In this document: in pieces, positions 1 to 9,780 of the stretch
How the letters are laid out: each line of letters opens with the position of its first letter
Position numbering within the stretch: the stretch's first letter is position 1
From: Mycolicibacterium sp. P1-18
Lineage (GTDB): Bacteria > Actinomycetota > Actinomycetes > Mycobacteriales > Mycobacteriaceae
Reading direction: 5' to 3'
NCBI RefSeq assembly: GCF_008329535.1
Contig: NZ_NPKR01000002.1
Location: forward strand, 248,001 to 312,000
DNA length: 64,000 bases
The notes under the pieces: generated by a model
What the model saw: only the letters and a program-made list of their open reading frames with translations
Databases searched by the model: none
What the model was told of the DNA's origin: nothing
Made by a program: the position numbers and the translations under genes

Positions 1-862
1 GGGCCGGTCCCGCGACGTGCCCACGGTGCTGATGACCTTCGACCCGCACCCCATGGAAGTCGTGTTCCCGGGCAACCATCCCGCGCAGCTCACCACGTTG
101 ACCCGGCGTGCCGAGCTGGTCGAGGAAATGGGCGTCGACGTCTTCCTCGTCATGCCGTTCACCTCCGACTTCATGAAGTTGACGCCCGAGCGCTACATCC
201 ACGAACTGCTCGTCGAGCGGCTGCACGTCGTCGAGGTCGTCGTCGGCGAGAACTTCACCTTCGGCAAGAAGGCCGGCGGCAACGTCACCATGCTGCGCAA
301 GGCCGGGGAGCGGGCCGGGTTCGCGGTGGAGAGCATGTCGCTGGTCTCGGAGATGTCCGACGCCGGTCGCGACGGCACCGTCACCTTCTCCTCCACCTAC
401 ATCCGGTCCTGCGTCGACGCCGGTGACGTCGTCGCCGCCGCCGAGGCGCTCGGCCGGCCGCACCGCGTCGAGGGCGTCGTGGTCCGCGGTGACGGCCGCG
501 GCCGGGGGCTCGGCTACCCGACGGCCAACGTCGCACCGCCGATGTACTCGGCGATCCCCGCCGACGGGGTCTACGCGGCGTGGTTCACCGTCCTCGGGCA
601 CGGAGCCGTCATGGGCACCGTCACCCCGGGCGAGCGGTATCAGGCTGCGGTCTCGGTCGGCACCAACCCCACCTTCTCCGGACGCACCCGCACCGTGGAG
701 GCCTACGTGCTGGACACCGAGGCGGACCTGTACGGCCAGCACGTCGCCGTCGACTTCGTCTCGCGCATCCGCGGGCAGGAGAAGTTCAACTCGGTCGACG
801 ACCTCGTGGTGGCCATGGACCGCGACACTCTGCGGGCCCGTGCGGTCCTCGCGGAGTCCTGA
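1..862 (+). CDS. ribF: RibF, bifunctional riboflavin kinase/FAD synthetase (5' partial)
   Basis: The enzyme phosphorylates riboflavin to FMN and adenylates FMN to FAD in the cytosol. The frame is already open from base 2, so about 45 N-terminal residues of a usual ~330-residue protein lie outside the window; 286 residues are visible. The adenylyltransferase half shows TFDPHP near the left edge and the FSSTYIR motif. The kinase half begins near base 470 with [11 protein letters not shown] and continues with GVYAAW and the nucleotide-binding NPTF motif. The order ribF-rpsO-lppU-gpsI is the mycobacterial arrangement. A GTG at base 17 is only an internal codon, not the true start. Confidence 0.95.
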   Translation, partial: GRSRDVPTVLMTFDPHPMEVVFPGNHPAQLTTLTRRAELVEEMGVDVFLVMPFTSDFMKLTPERYIHELLVERLHVVEVVVGENFTFGKKAGGNVTMLRKAGERAGFAVESMSLVSEMSDAGRDGTVTFSSTYIRSCVDAGDVVAAAEALGRPHRVEGVVVRGDGRGRGLGYPTANVAPPMYSAIPADGVYAAWFTVLGHGAVMGTVTPGERYQAAVSVGTNPTFSGRTRTVEAYVLDTEADLYGQHVAVDFVSRIRGQEKFNSVDDLVVAMDRDTLRARAVLAES

Positions 863-890
863 GGATTCGGTTCTCGCGTCCGGGCGCTGT

Positions 891-896
891 TAGACT
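891..896 (+). promoter_or_regulatory. -10 box (TAGACT) of rpsO
   Basis: TAGACT fits the mycobacterial TANNNT -10 consensus and lies between the ribF stop and rpsO. It would give a leader of roughly 75-80 nt before the rpsO ATG, enough for a ribosomal-protein leader structure. No clear -35 element is visible. Confidence 0.5.
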
Positions 897-978
897 CCCG
901 GGCGACCCAGCGTGTGCTGCAGTTCGCGGCGGCCGCGCCCCAGTTGTAATTCGCGAACCCATGGATGGAGTTTGTTTC

Positions 979-1248
979 ATGTCGCTCACCACAGAGCAGA
1001 AGAAGGAAATCCTCGGCCAGTACGGCCTGCACGAGACGGACACCGGCTCGCCGGAAGCCCAGATCGCGATGCTGACCAAGCGCATCTCCGATCTGACCGA
1101 GCACCTCAAGATGCACAAGCACGACCACCACTCGCGTCGCGGCCTGTTGCTGCTGGTCGGTCGTCGTCGTCGTCTCCTCAAGTACATCGCCCAGGTCGAC
1201 GTGGCGCGCTACCGCTCCTTGATCGAGCGCCTGGGCCTGCGCCGCTAG
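979..1248 (+). CDS. rpsO: 30S ribosomal protein S15
   Basis: This 89-residue protein has the standard S15 length and binds the central domain of 16S rRNA early in 30S assembly. The family signature is visible: N-terminal [10 protein letters not shown], the [10 protein letters not shown] turn, the [12 protein letters not shown] segment that contacts the rRNA three-way junction, and the basic C-terminus ending LGLRR. The ATG at 979 is chosen because it gives the conserved MSLTTEQK start; a longer open frame upstream overlaps ribF and has no S15 similarity. The gene lies just before the lipoprotein lppU, as in M. tuberculosis. Confidence 0.98.
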   Translation: MSLTTEQKKEILGQYGLHETDTGSPEAQIAMLTKRISDLTEHLKMHKHDHHSRRGLLLLVGRRRRLLKYIAQVDVARYRSLIERLGLRR

Positions 1249-1254
1249 TCCTAC

Positions 1255-1734
1255 GTGAAGGCCCTGTTCGTGGCCGTCGCCGCGGCGACGGCCCTTGCGG
1301 GGTGTTCGTCCGCGGCGGCCGCCGACGTGCAGGTGGGTGACTGCCTCCAGGTCGGCGGTCCGCCCGACCGGCCCGAGACCGCCCGCGTGCAGTGTGGCAG
1401 CCCGGAGTCCAACTTCCGCGTCGTCGGCGCCGTTCGGAACACCGACGAGTGTCCGACCGACGTCGACACGTACTTCTCGACGCGCAGCTCGTTCAGCGGG
1501 TCGGGTTCGACCATCTGCATGGACGTCGACTGGGTGGTCGGCGGCTGCATGAGCATCGATCCGGAGAACGGTCGCGATCCGGTCCGGGTGGATTGCGTCG
1601 ACCGTTCCGTGCCGAATCGTCAACGCGCCACCCAGATCCTGCAACGGGTCGCCAACGTCGACCAGTGCGCCACCGGCATCGGTTACGCCTACGACGAGCG
1701 CCAGTTCACGGTGTGCGTGGAGGACGTGTCGTAA
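1255..1734 (+). CDS. lppU: LppU-like lipoprotein
   Basis: This 159-residue protein has a short hydrophobic signal and a lipobox LAGC with the lipidated Cys at residue 17, so it should be anchored to the outer face of the plasma membrane. The mature part is small, acidic and contains about eight further cysteines, suggesting several disulfides. Its place between rpsO and gpsI matches lppU (Rv2784c) of M. tuberculosis, which is the basis for the name. It starts with GTG only 6 bp after the rpsO stop and is probably cotranscribed with it. The molecular function is unknown. Confidence 0.8.
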   Translation: MKALFVAVAAATALAGCSSAAAADVQVGDCLQVGGPPDRPETARVQCGSPESNFRVVGAVRNTDECPTDVDTYFSTRSSFSGSGSTICMDVDWVVGGCMSIDPENGRDPVRVDCVDRSVPNRQRATQILQRVANVDQCATGIGYAYDERQFTVCVEDVS

Positions 1735-2035
1735 GTGTGCCCACCGGCGGGTTCCTTGATTGCCGCGGTGTAACATGAACATGTTTTGAGCCTGTTCTGG
1801 CTCGAACGTCGGTGCGGTTCGCGCATATCCGCGGGCACCGTTCCAGTGCGTCACCGGCAGGACCCGTCTTCTGAATGGGGCGGTCTTCGGTAGTGGCTGC
1901 CGGAGCCCCCGAGACAGGGCAGGCTCCGACCGCTTCGATCGACGGCCGTCGGTATTGCCCGGGTTCTCCCGCGTGACACGCGAAAAAGGGGTGCGACTGC
2001 GCACCACACGAGAACCAAAGAGGCCTGACACACGT
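1735..2035 (+). other. Intergenic leader region of gpsI
   Basis: About 300 bases without a convincing gene. A TAACAT -10-like box at 1771-1776 would give a gpsI leader of roughly 250 nt. Around it the sequence repeats AACATG, followed by GTTTTGAGCCTGTTC. A long structured 5' leader would fit the autoregulation of PNPase mRNA known in other bacteria, but nothing here proves it. The open frame that runs into gpsI from 1955 lacks family similarity before 2036. Confidence 0.4.
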
Positions 2036-4324
2036 ATGTCTGCAACTGAAATAGAAGACGGCGTCTTCGAGTCGACCGCCGTGATCGACAACGGGAGCTT
2101 CGGCACCCGCACCATTCGCTTCGAGACCGGCCGGTTGGCCAAGCAGGCCGCCGGCGCCGTCGTCGCCTACCTCGACGACGAGACCATGCTGCTGAGCGCC
2201 ACCACGGCCAGCAAGCAGCCCAAGGATCACTTCGACTTCTTCCCGCTGACGATCGACGTCGAAGAGCGCATGTACGCCGCGGGCCGCATCCCCGGTTCGT
2301 TCTTCCGTCGTGAGGGCCGTCCCTCCACCGACGCGATCCTGACCTGCCGCCTGATCGACCGGCCGCTGCGCCCGACCTTCATCTCCGGTCTGCGCAACGA
2401 GATCCAGGTCGTCGTCACGATCCTCAGCCTTGATCCCAAGGACCTGTACGACGTGCTGGCGATCAACGCCGCGTCGGCGTCCACCCAGATCTCGGGCATC
2501 CCGTTCTCCGGTCCCGTCGGCGGCGTGCGCGTCGCCCTCATCGACGGCCAGTGGGTTGCCTTCCCGACCGTCGAGCAGCTCGAAGGCGCCGTGTTCGACA
2601 TGGTCGTCGCGGGCCGCAAGGCCGGCGACGACGTCGCGATCATGATGGTCGAGGCCGAGGCCACCGACCGGGTCATCGAGCTCATCGCCGGTGGCGCGGG
2701 TGCGCCCACCGAGGCCGTCGTGGCCGAGGGTCTCGAAGCCGCCAAGCCGTTCATCGCGGCCCTGTGCGACGCACAGAAGGAGCTGGCCGACAGCGCCGCC
2801 AAGCCGGTCGCCGACTACCCGGTGTTCCCGGACTACCAGGACGACGTGTTCTACGCGGTGTCCTCGGTGGCCACCGACGAGCTGGCCAAGGCGCTGACCA
2901 TCGCGGGCAAGGAAGAGCGCGACGACCGCACCAACGAGATCAAGGCCGAGGTGCTCGACCGCTTGGCCGAGACCTACGCCGGTCGTGAGAAGGAGATCGG
3001 CGCGGCGTTCCGCTCGCTGACCAAGAAGCTGGTCCGCCAGCGCATCCTCACCGACCACTTCCGCATCGACGGCCGTGGCATCACCGACATCCGCGCGCTG
3101 TCGGCCGAGGTGGCCGTCATCCCGCGTGCGCACGGCAGCGCCCTCTTCGAGCGTGGCGAGACCCAGATCATGGGCGTCACCACGCTCGACATGGTGAAGA
3201 TGGCCCAGCAGATCGACTCGCTGGGACCGGAAACGTCCAAGCGCTACATGCACCACTACAACTTCCCGCCGTTCTCCACCGGTGAGACGGGTCGCGTGGG
3301 CTCGCCCAAGCGTCGCGAGATCGGCCACGGCGCGCTCGCCGAGCGTGCGTTGATGCCGGTGCTGCCCAGCATCGAGGAATTCCCCTACGCCATCCGCCAG
3401 GTCTCCGAGGCGCTGAGCTCCAACGGCTCGACGTCGATGGGCTCGGTGTGTGCGTCGACGCTGTCGCTGCTGAACGCCGGCGTGCCGCTGAAGGCGCCGG
3501 TTGCGGGCATTGCGATGGGCCTGGTCTCGGACGACGTCGAGGTGGACGGCAAGACCGAGCGTCGCTTCGTCACCCTGACCGACATCCTGGGCGCTGAGGA
3601 TGCGTTCGGCGACATGGACTTCAAGTGCGCAGGCACGAAGGACTTCGTCACCGCGCTGCAGCTCGACACCAAGCTCGACGGCATCCCGTCCAAGGTGCTG
3701 GCCGGTGCGCTGGCGCAGGCCAAGGACGCCCGCATCACCATTCTCGAGGTCATGGCCGAGGCCATCGACGAGCCCGACGAGATGAGCCTGTACGCGCCGC
3801 GCATCACCACGATCAAGGTGCCGATCGACAAGATCGGTGAGGTCATCGGGCCCAAGGGCAAGATGATCAACTCGATCACCGAGCAGACGGGTGCGTCGAT
3901 CTCGATCGAGGACGACGGCACCGTGTTCGTCGGCGCCTCCAACGGCGAGGCCGCACAGGCCGCGATCGATTTGATCAACGCCATCGCCAACCCGCAGCTG
4001 CCGAAGATCGGCGAGCGGTTCCTCGGCACGGTGGTCAAGACCACCGACTTCGGCGCGTTCGTGTCGCTGCTGCCGGGCCGCGACGGCCTGGTCCACATCT
4101 CGAAGTTGGGCCGCGGCAAGCGGATCAACAAGGTCGAGGACGTGGTCAAGGTCGGCGACAAGCTGCGTGTCGAGATCGCCGACATCGACAACCGCGGCAA
4201 GATCTCGCTGGTCCTGGTCGCCGAGGAGGGTGAGGCCGCCGAGGCTTCTCCCGCTCCGGCCGACGCTGCCGTCTCGACGGATACGGGTGCCGAACCCGCA
4301 GATGCCGCGACCGCGGCCAACTAA
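2036..4324 (+). CDS. gpsI: Polynucleotide phosphorylase / guanosine pentaphosphate synthetase
   Basis: PNPase is a trimeric 3'-5' exoribonuclease that uses phosphate to degrade RNA and can add 3' tails. In order, the 762-residue protein shows two RNase PH-like core domains separated by a helical domain, then a KH domain with the GPKGK loop near residue 605, and an S1 domain from about 660 to 727 ([17 protein letters not shown]). An Ala/Pro/Glu-rich tail of about 30 residues follows. The ATG at 2036 gives the conserved [17 protein letters not shown] start. The downstream peptidase gene overlaps the 3' end, as gpsI-pepR do in M. tuberculosis. Confidence 0.97.
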   Translation: MSATEIEDGVFESTAVIDNGSFGTRTIRFETGRLAKQAAGAVVAYLDDETMLLSATTASKQPKDHFDFFPLTIDVEERMYAAGRIPGSFFRREGRPSTDAILTCRLIDRPLRPTFISGLRNEIQVVVTILSLDPKDLYDVLAINAASASTQISGIPFSGPVGGVRVALIDGQWVAFPTVEQLEGAVFDMVVAGRKAGDDVAIMMVEAEATDRVIELIAGGAGAPTEAVVAEGLEAAKPFIAALCDAQKELADSAAKPVADYPVFPDYQDDVFYAVSSVATDELAKALTIAGKEERDDRTNEIKAEVLDRLAETYAGREKEIGAAFRSLTKKLVRQRILTDHFRIDGRGITDIRALSAEVAVIPRAHGSALFERGETQIMGVTTLDMVKMAQQIDSLGPETSKRYMHHYNFPPFSTGETGRVGSPKRREIGHGALAERALMPVLPSIEEFPYAIRQVSEALSSNGSTSMGSVCASTLSLLNAGVPLKAPVAGIAMGLVSDDVEVDGKTERRFVTLTDILGAEDAFGDMDFKCAGTKDFVTALQLDTKLDGIPSKVLAGALAQAKDARITILEVMAEAIDEPDEMSLYAPRITTIKVPIDKIGEVIGPKGKMINSITEQTGASISIEDDGTVFVGASNGEAAQAAIDLINAIANPQLPKIGERFLGTVVKTTDFGAFVSLLPGRDGLVHISKLGRGKRINKVEDVVKVGDKLRVEIADIDNRGKISLVLVAEEGEAAEASPAPADAAVSTDTGAEPADAATAAN

Positions 4325-5603
4325 CCACGTTCGCCGCAGCACACTGGCGGGCGGGCTCCGGGTAGTCACGGAGTTCGTCCCGTCGGTGCGCTCGGCGTCC
4401 GTGGGCGTGTGGGTGGGTGTCGGGTCACGCGACGAAGGTCAGAGCGTGGCCGGCGCCGCCCACTTCCTCGAACATCTGCTGTTCAAGTCGACGCCGACGC
4501 GCTCGGCGGTCCAGATCGCCCAGGCGGTCGACGCCGTCGGCGGTGAGCTGAACGCGTTCACCGCCCGCGAGCACACCTGCTACTACGCGCACGTCCTGGA
4601 CACCGACCTCGAGTTGGCGGTCGACCTGGTCGCCGACGTGGTGCTGCGCGGCCGGTGCGCCGCCGAGGACGTCGAGGTCGAACGCGACGTCGTGCTCGAG
4701 GAGATCGCGATGCGCGACGACGATCCCGAGGACACCCTGGCGGACGTCTTCCTCTCGGCGATGTTCGGCCACCATCCGGTGGGCCGCCCGGTGATCGGGA
4801 GCATCGAGTCGATTTCGACGATGACCCGAGCGCAACTGCACTCCTTCCACGTGCGCCGCTACACGCCGGAACGCATGGTGGTCGCGGTGGCCGGCAACGT
4901 CGACCACGACGAGGTGGTCGCGTTGGTCGAGGAGCACTTCGGTCCCCGCCTACGCGTGGGCCGCGACCCCGTGGCGCCCCGCAAGGGCACGGGTCGGGTG
5001 CCTGGCCAGCCGAGCCTGCAGCTGGTCAACCGCGACGGGGAGCAGACGCACGTGTTCCTCGGCGTGCGGACGCCCGGACGGCACTGGAATCACCGCTGGG
5101 CGCTGTCGGTGCTCAACAGTGCTCTCGGTGGCGGTCTGAGTTCGCGCCTGTTCCAACAGATTCGGGAGACACGCGGGCTGGCTTACTCGGTGTACTCCAG
5201 CATCGACACGTTCTCCGACTCGGGTGCGCTGTCGGTGTACGCCGCGTGTCTGCCGGAACGGTTCGACGAGGTCACGCAGGTCGCGTCGGACGTGCTGGCC
5301 GAGGTGGCCCGGGACGGAATCACCGAGTCCGAATGCCAGATCGCCAAGGGCTCGTTGCGCGGCGGGCTGGTGCTCGGACTCGAGGACTCGGGTTCGCGGA
5401 TGCACCGGATCGGCCGCAGTGAACTGAACTTCGGCACGCATCGCAGCATCGACGACACCTTGGCGCTGATCGACGCGGTCAGTCTCGAGGAGGTCAACGC
5501 CGTCGCGAGGCAACTGTTGAGTCGGCCCTACGGCGCCGCGGTGCTCGGGCCGCACCGCTCGAAGAAGTCACTGCCGCGGGCACTTCGGTCGATCGCCGGC
5601 TGA
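4302..5603 (+). CDS. pepR: PepR-like M16 zinc metallopeptidase
   Basis: This 433-residue protein belongs to the M16B (processing-peptidase-like) family. The inverted zinc motif HFLEH is at residues 54-58, and the third ligand probably lies in the VVLEEIAM segment about 75 residues later. The C-terminal half has the family [11 protein letters not shown] motif. Such proteins act as dimers on short or partly unfolded peptides in the cytosol. The ATG at 4302 lies inside the end of gpsI (23-bp overlap); GTG 4287 is an alternative. The overlap implies translational coupling with PNPase. The stop is 10 bp from the convergent DUF4334 gene. Confidence 0.9.
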   Translation: MPRPRPTNHVRRSTLAGGLRVVTEFVPSVRSASVGVWVGVGSRDEGQSVAGAAHFLEHLLFKSTPTRSAVQIAQAVDAVGGELNAFTAREHTCYYAHVLDTDLELAVDLVADVVLRGRCAAEDVEVERDVVLEEIAMRDDDPEDTLADVFLSAMFGHHPVGRPVIGSIESISTMTRAQLHSFHVRRYTPERMVVAVAGNVDHDEVVALVEEHFGPRLRVGRDPVAPRKGTGRVPGQPSLQLVNRDGEQTHVFLGVRTPGRHWNHRWALSVLNSALGGGLSSRLFQQIRETRGLAYSVYSSIDTFSDSGALSVYAACLPERFDEVTQVASDVLAEVARDGITESECQIAKGSLRGGLVLGLEDSGSRMHRIGRSELNFGTHRSIDDTLALIDAVSLEEVNAVARQLLSRPYGAAVLGPHRSKKSLPRALRSIAG

Positions 5604-5613
5604 CGGAGCCCGG

Positions 5614-6180
5614 CTACCGGACGCGCAGGGACTCGTCGCGCCGGAGTACGAAGAAGTAGGGCCGGTTCGACCCGCGCAGATCCATGGCGCCGAGGACGGT
5701 CTCGGATCCGGGTGCGTCGTCGAGCAACCGGAACACGTCGTTGATCGGCAGCTGGTCGTAGACCATGGTGGCGGTGTCGACGCCGCGATAGCGCGTGGTG
5801 CGCAGGCGCGCCTTGGGCGCGGTGGTGCCGAGCACCGGCTTAAGCTTGGCGATGGCACCGGAGAAGTCGCGGTTCTTGAGCCCGGGGACGCGGGTGGCCA
5901 CGCCGAGTCCGCCGAAGGCCAGCGCCGGGTTGAGCGCCCACAGGGCCGCGCCGTCGGCGGTCGGAAACAGCAGAGGATGAACGGTTTCGGCGTCGACGAA
6001 CTGCTTGCCCCACCATCCGCTGGCGGCGAGCATGCCGTCCAGCGGGTGATTCGTGGGCATTTCGGCTCCGTGCCACGTTCCAATCATGAAGTCCGGTTCG
6101 ACGGCGGGGGCGGCGTCGTAGATCGCCAAGGCGTCGGCCGTGGTCGTGGGCGTGTCGGGCAGGACGTCGGTGAGCAGCAT
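5614..6180 (-). CDS. GXWXG / DUF4334 domain protein
   Basis: This 188-residue protein carries the GXWXG motif as GTWHG (residues 34-38) near its N-terminus and the DUF4334 core towards its C-terminus (DLRGSNRPYFFVLRR). Family function is not established; the domain pair is common in mycobacteria. No signal peptide or membrane segment is visible. The start codon lies just downstream of TAAGCT and an 18-bp perfect palindrome (6192-6209), so it is probably controlled by a repressor. It is convergent with pepR and shares the strand with ald, but ends the strand group on its own promoter. Confidence 0.8.
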   Translation of the reverse strand: MLLTDVLPDTPTTTADALAIYDAAPAVEPDFMIGTWHGAEMPTNHPLDGMLAASGWWGKQFVDAETVHPLLFPTADGAALWALNPALAFGGLGVATRVPGLKNRDFSGAIAKLKPVLGTTAPKARLRTTRYRGVDTATMVYDQLPINDVFRLLDDAPGSETVLGAMDLRGSNRPYFFVLRRDESLRVR

Positions 6181-6191
6181 GCGGCGAGCTT

Positions 6192-6209
6192 ACTTGACGG
6201 GTGTCAAGT
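6192..6209. promoter_or_regulatory. Palindromic operator (ACTTGAC-GGGT-GTCAAGT)
   Basis: Perfect 7-bp arms with a 4-bp centre, sitting 12-29 bp upstream of the DUF4334 gene start and just upstream of the -10-like TAAGCT on the minus strand. Geometry and composition resemble TetR-family operators. No TetR gene is adjacent, so the cognate regulator would be elsewhere. Confidence 0.6.
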
Positions 6210-6266
6210 TCGACCAGCTCTCCGGCCGGCGCCGCGTCGGCGCCAGCCGGATGAGGTGGAGGTGGT

Positions 6267-7382
6267 CTAGACGAGCAGCCCGGCCGGATCGGTGAAGGGC
6301 AGCCCGAGGTCGGCGGCGACCTGCTCGGAGACCAGCGCGCCCTCGTGGGTCGAGAGGCCCTTGGCCAGGGCGACGTCCGCTGCGCAGGCGGCCTTCCAGC
6401 CCTTGTCGGCCAGCTTGACGACGTACGGCATGGTGGCGTTGGTCAGCGCGAACGTCGACGTGCGCGGGACGGCGCCCGGCATGTTCGCCACGCAGTAGAA
6501 GACCGTGTCGTGCACGGCGAACGTCGGATCGTCGTGGGTGGTCGGACGGGAGTCCTCGAAGCAACCACCCTGGTCGATGGCGATGTCCACCAGGACGGCG
6601 CCCGACTTCATGCCCGCCACGGTCGAGTTGGTGACGAGCTTGGGGGCCTTGGCGCCGGGCACCAGGACCGCACCGATGACCAGGTCGGCCTGCTTGACCG
6701 CCTCTTCGAGCTCCAGTGCCGACGAGTACCGGGTCTCGATGGCGCCGCCGTACTCGGCGTCGATCTTGCGCAACGTGTTGACGTTCAGGTCGAACACGGT
6801 GACGTGGGCGCCCATGCCCCACGCGACGGCGGCGGCGTTGTCGCCGGCCATTCCGCCGCCGATCACCACGACCTTCGCCGGCGCCACGCCGGGTACGCCG
6901 CCCATCAGCACGCCACGGCCGCCCTGGGTGCGCATCAGGTGATAGGCGCCGACCTGCGCGGCCAGCCGGCCCGCGACCTCGCTCATCGGGGCCAGGAGCG
7001 GCAGAGCGCCGTCAGCGGTCTGGACCGTCTCGTACGCGATGGAGGTGGTGCCCGACGCCATCAGTGCGTCGGTGCACGGCCGCGACGCGGCCAGGTGCAG
7101 ATAGGTGAAGAGCGTCTGGCCCTTGCGCATCCGGCCGTACTCGGCCTCGATGGGCTCCTTCACCTTGAGCAGCAGGTCCGCCTCGGCCCACACCTGATCC
7201 GCCGTGTCGACGATCTGAGCGCCCGCGGCCTTGAAGTCGGTGTCCGAGATCGCCGAGCCCTCGCCGGCGCCGGCCTGGACGAGCACCTCGTGACCGCGGC
7301 GGCTCAGTTCCGCCACCCCGGCCGGGGTGATGGCCACCCGGTACTCGTTGTTCTTGATCTCGGTCGGGACTCCGACGCGCAT
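6267..7382 (-). CDS. ald: L-alanine dehydrogenase
   Basis: The enzyme reversibly deaminates L-alanine to pyruvate and ammonium with NAD and can also reduce glyoxylate. The 371 residues equal the family length. The N-terminus MRVGVPTEIKNNEYR ends in the pyruvate-binding Arg15; a Lys in LLLKVKEP and a His in TYLHLA complete the active site, and VIGGGMAGDNAA is the NAD-binding glycine loop. ATG 7382 is chosen over a GTG seven codons upstream because it gives the conserved N-terminus and has a strong GAAGGAG ribosome site. It is divergent from aldR, whose product controls ald in M. tuberculosis. Confidence 0.97.
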   Translation of the reverse strand: MRVGVPTEIKNNEYRVAITPAGVAELSRRGHEVLVQAGAGEGSAISDTDFKAAGAQIVDTADQVWAEADLLLKVKEPIEAEYGRMRKGQTLFTYLHLAASRPCTDALMASGTTSIAYETVQTADGALPLLAPMSEVAGRLAAQVGAYHLMRTQGGRGVLMGGVPGVAPAKVVVIGGGMAGDNAAAVAWGMGAHVTVFDLNVNTLRKIDAEYGGAIETRYSSALELEEAVKQADLVIGAVLVPGAKAPKLVTNSTVAGMKSGAVLVDIAIDQGGCFEDSRPTTHDDPTFAVHDTVFYCVANMPGAVPRTSTFALTNATMPYVVKLADKGWKAACAADVALAKGLSTHEGALVSEQVAADLGLPFTDPAGLLV

Positions 7383-7475
7383 GACAGCTCCTTCAGTCGA
7401 CATCTGTTGGATAAATTGTGAAGAACGTGCGGTTCAATGGCAACGAGTTCGCAGGAGATTCGATAAAGTCGACTC
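7383..7475. promoter_or_regulatory. ald/aldR divergent control region
   Basis: A 93-bp, relatively AT-rich spacer between divergent ald and aldR. It contains half-sites such as AATTGTGAAG and GGTTCAATGG and is where AldR octamers would be expected to bind, from what is known in M. tuberculosis. The individual operator boundaries cannot be fixed by eye. Confidence 0.55.
7464..7469 (+). promoter_or_regulatory. -10 box (TAAAGT) of aldR
   Basis: TANNNT hexamer with 6 nt between it and the aldR ATG, so transcription should begin at or next to the start codon (leaderless mRNA). No ribosome site is seen before the ATG. Confidence 0.6.
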
Positions 7476-7991
7476 ATGTCAGAAGGATCGTCGAAGATGG
7501 CCGGATCTCTGCCGGAGCCGTCGAAGAATGTTCGTCCCGCCGAGCTGGACGGGACCGACCGGCGCCTGCTGACCGCCCTGCACCGCGACGCGCGGCTGTC
7601 GAACACCGCGCTGGCGGAGCTGGTCGGCATCGCGCCGTCGACCTGTCACGGCCGGGTTCGGCGCCTGCAGGAGATCGGCGTCATCCGCGGCTTCCACGCC
7701 GACATCGACCCCGTGTCCATCGGACTGCCGATGCAGGCGATGATCTCGGTCAGCCTGCAGGCGAACGCGCGCGGCAAGATCGGCAGCTTCATCCAGAACA
7801 TCCGCACCCGCCCTCAGGTGATGGACGTCTACTTCCTGGCCGGCGCCGACGACTTCCTGCTGCACGTGGCCGCGCGCGACACCGACGACCTTCGGTCCTT
7901 CGTCGTGGAGAACCTCAACTCCGACGCGGACGTGGCGGGTACTCAGACCTCGCTGATCTTCGAGCATCTCCGCGGGGCGTCGCCGCTGTGA
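7476..7991 (+). CDS. aldR: AldR, Lrp/AsnC-family regulator of ald
   Basis: This 171-residue protein has an N-terminal extension of about 23 residues, a winged helix-turn-helix (LDGTDRRLLTALHRDARLSN...APSTCHGRVRRLQEIG) and a C-terminal RAM/effector domain that forms the octamer and binds amino acids. In M. tuberculosis the divergent AldR represses or activates ald depending on alanine; the same divergent arrangement is seen here. The start is the ATG next to a TAAAGT -10 box. The stop overlaps the next gene by 4 bp (GTGA), so the two are probably cotranslated. Confidence 0.93.
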   Translation: MSEGSSKMAGSLPEPSKNVRPAELDGTDRRLLTALHRDARLSNTALAELVGIAPSTCHGRVRRLQEIGVIRGFHADIDPVSIGLPMQAMISVSLQANARGKIGSFIQNIRTRPQVMDVYFLAGADDFLLHVAARDTDDLRSFVVENLNSDADVAGTQTSLIFEHLRGASPL

Positions 7992-8869
7992 GTCCCGGTC
8001 ACGACGAGGATCTCGACCGGCTCTACGGCGTCGACCCGGCCGAGTTCACCGCACTGCGCAAGGAACTGGTCGCGGCGGCCAAGAAGCGCGGTGACCGCGA
8101 GGGGGCGCGGGCCATCGGCGCGGCGCGGCGCCCGACGACCGCGGCGTGGGTCGTCAACGCCCTCGTCCGCGCCGACGGGACCGCCACGGAGCGGCTGGCC
8201 GCGATCGGCGAACGGCTGCGGGCCGCCCACGCCGCCATGGACGGGGCCAAGATCCGTGAGGCGTCGGCCGCCCAGCGCGCGCTGGTCGACGAGCTGGTGC
8301 GGACCGGTTTTTCCGCCGCCGACGTCGCGAACCCCTCGGTCGCCCTGCGCGACGACGTGGTGGGAACGCTGCAGGCCGCCGTCGCCGATCCCACCGTGGC
8401 GGCTCAGCTGGGCCGGTTGGAGAAGGCCGAGAGGTGGTCGGGTTTCGGCGAATTCGGCACGGTCACCGCGGTCGTGCCGACCCCCAGGCCCAAGGCCACC
8501 GCACCCAAGAAGGCGTCCCCGACGCCGAAGTCGCCGACCGGGCCCGACGAGCGCGAGGTGGCCGCCGCGCGGAAGCGCGTCGCCTCGGCGCAGCACGACG
8601 CCCGGGTCGCCGAGCAGGCCAAGGCCGCGGCCGACGAGGCGCTGGCCGACCGGGCGGCTGCGGTCGCGACCGCACGCCGGCGCTACGAGAAGGTGCTCGA
8701 GACCGTGAGCGCGGCGGAACGCGCACTGAGCGACGCCGACGCCGACCACGTCGATGCGCAGCAGGTGTCGCAGGCGGCCGACGACGCATTGCAGGCCGCT
8801 TCGGCGGCGCTGAGGGAGGCCGACGAGGGCCTTCAGCGATTGGCCGACAGCACCGACAACAGTTCGTAG
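7988..8869 (+). CDS. Conserved hypothetical protein with C-terminal coiled coil
   Basis: I do not recognise a named family. The 293-residue protein starts with GTG overlapping the aldR stop. The first ~150 residues are helical and contain conserved-looking [13 protein letters not shown] and [14 protein letters not shown] Pro/Lys/Ala linker follows near residues 158-180 ([20 protein letters not shown]), then about 110 residues of Ala/Glu/Arg/Asp-rich heptad sequence without proline, which should form a long coiled coil. There is no signal peptide or membrane segment, so it is likely cytosolic. Its last 37 bp overlap the convergent ureohydrolase gene. Its link to AldR is only positional. Confidence 0.7.
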   Translation: MSPGHDEDLDRLYGVDPAEFTALRKELVAAAKKRGDREGARAIGAARRPTTAAWVVNALVRADGTATERLAAIGERLRAAHAAMDGAKIREASAAQRALVDELVRTGFSAADVANPSVALRDDVVGTLQAAVADPTVAAQLGRLEKAERWSGFGEFGTVTAVVPTPRPKATAPKKASPTPKSPTGPDEREVAAARKRVASAQHDARVAEQAKAAADEALADRAAAVATARRRYEKVLETVSAAERALSDADADHVDAQQVSQAADDALQAASAALREADEGLQRLADSTDNSS

Positions 8870-9780
8870 CCGACGTGCGCGGCCGCGATGCCGGTGATCT
8901 CGGCGTGGTCGTAGGCGGGTGACACCTCGACGATGTCGGCGCCGACGACGTTGAGCCCGACCAGGCCGCGCAGCGTGTTCAGCAGTTCGCGTGAGGTCAT
9001 GCCGCCCGCCTCCGGCGTCCCGGTCCCCGGCGCATGGGCGGGGTCGAGGACGTCGATGTCGACCGAGACGTAGACCGGGCCGCCGTCCAGTCGGGCCCGC
9101 ATCCGGTCGACGATGCTCTTGACCCCGTCGAATTCGTAGTCGTCGGAGCGGATCACCTGGAATCCCAGGACGGCGTCGTCCTCCAGATCCTGCTTGCCGT
9201 ACAGGGGTCCGCGGATGCCGATGTGCTGGGAGCGCTCCATGTCGATCAGGCCTTCTTCGCTGGCCCGGCGGAACGGCGTGCCGTGCGTGTAGGGCGCGCC
9301 GAAGTAGGTGTCCCAGGTGTCGAGGTGCGCGTCGAAGTGCAGCACGGCGATGGGCCCGTGGTCGCGGGCCAGTGAGCGCAGGATCGGCAGCGCGATGGTG
9401 TGGTCGCCACCGATGGTCAGGACCGTCGACCCGTGGGTGCGGAGGTCGGTGATCGACGAGTCGATGGTGGCGATCGCCTCCTCGATGTCGAACGGGTTGA
9501 CCGCGATGTCGCCGCAGTCGGCGACCTGCTGGTTGGCGAACGGCGAGACGTCCAGCGCCGGGTTGTACGGCCGCAACAACTTCGACGCCGCCCGCACGTG
9601 ACTGGGGCCGAAGCGGGCGCCGGGCCGGTAGGACACTCCGCTGTCGAAGGGGATGCCGACGATGCACACGTCGGCGTCGGTCACCTGGTCGATGCGCGGC
9701 AACCGGGCGAAGGTGGCCGGCTCGGTGTAGCGGGGGACGCGGCTGGCGTCGGGAGGTCCGACGACGGGACGGTCGGTCAC
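8833..9780 (-). CDS. Agmatinase/guanidinobutyrase-type ureohydrolase
   Basis: This 315-residue protein belongs to the arginase superfamily, binuclear manganese enzymes that release urea from guanidino compounds. Metal-ligand motifs are intact: GGDHT (124-128), DAHLD (150-154) and SVDIDVLDP (Asp241 and Asp243). The MTDRP-type start is GTG 9780. It overlaps the upstream NCS1 transporter stop by 4 bp (GTGA), so the two form an operon. The substrate cannot be read from sequence; agmatine, 4-guanidinobutyrate or a related guanidine are candidates. The speB name is withheld. The coupled nucleobase-type transporter and PucR regulator suggest nitrogen scavenging. Confidence 0.85.
   Translation of the reverse strand: MTDRPVVGPPDASRVPRYTEPATFARLPRIDQVTDADVCIVGIPFDSGVSYRPGARFGPSHVRAASKLLRPYNPALDVSPFANQQVADCGDIAVNPFDIEEAIATIDSSITDLRTHGSTVLTIGGDHTIALPILRSLARDHGPIAVLHFDAHLDTWDTYFGAPYTHGTPFRRASEEGLIDMERSQHIGIRGPLYGKQDLEDDAVLGFQVIRSDDYEFDGVKSIVDRMRARLDGGPVYVSVDIDVLDPAHAPGTGTPEAGGMTSRELLNTLRGLVGLNVVGADIVEVSPAYDHAEITGIAAAHVGYELLSVLSANR

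Noticed and set aside
1706..4369. Open frame of about 887 codons antisense to gpsI
   Set aside because: High-GC shadow of the real gene: no family motifs, composition dominated by Asp/Arg/Gly/His/Leu, and gpsI is fully supported on the other strand.
6194..6208. TTGACA as a -35 hexamer for the DUF4334 gene
   Set aside because: It is only 9 bp from the -10-like TAAGCT, too close for a sigma-70 promoter, and is part of a perfect palindrome better read as an operator.
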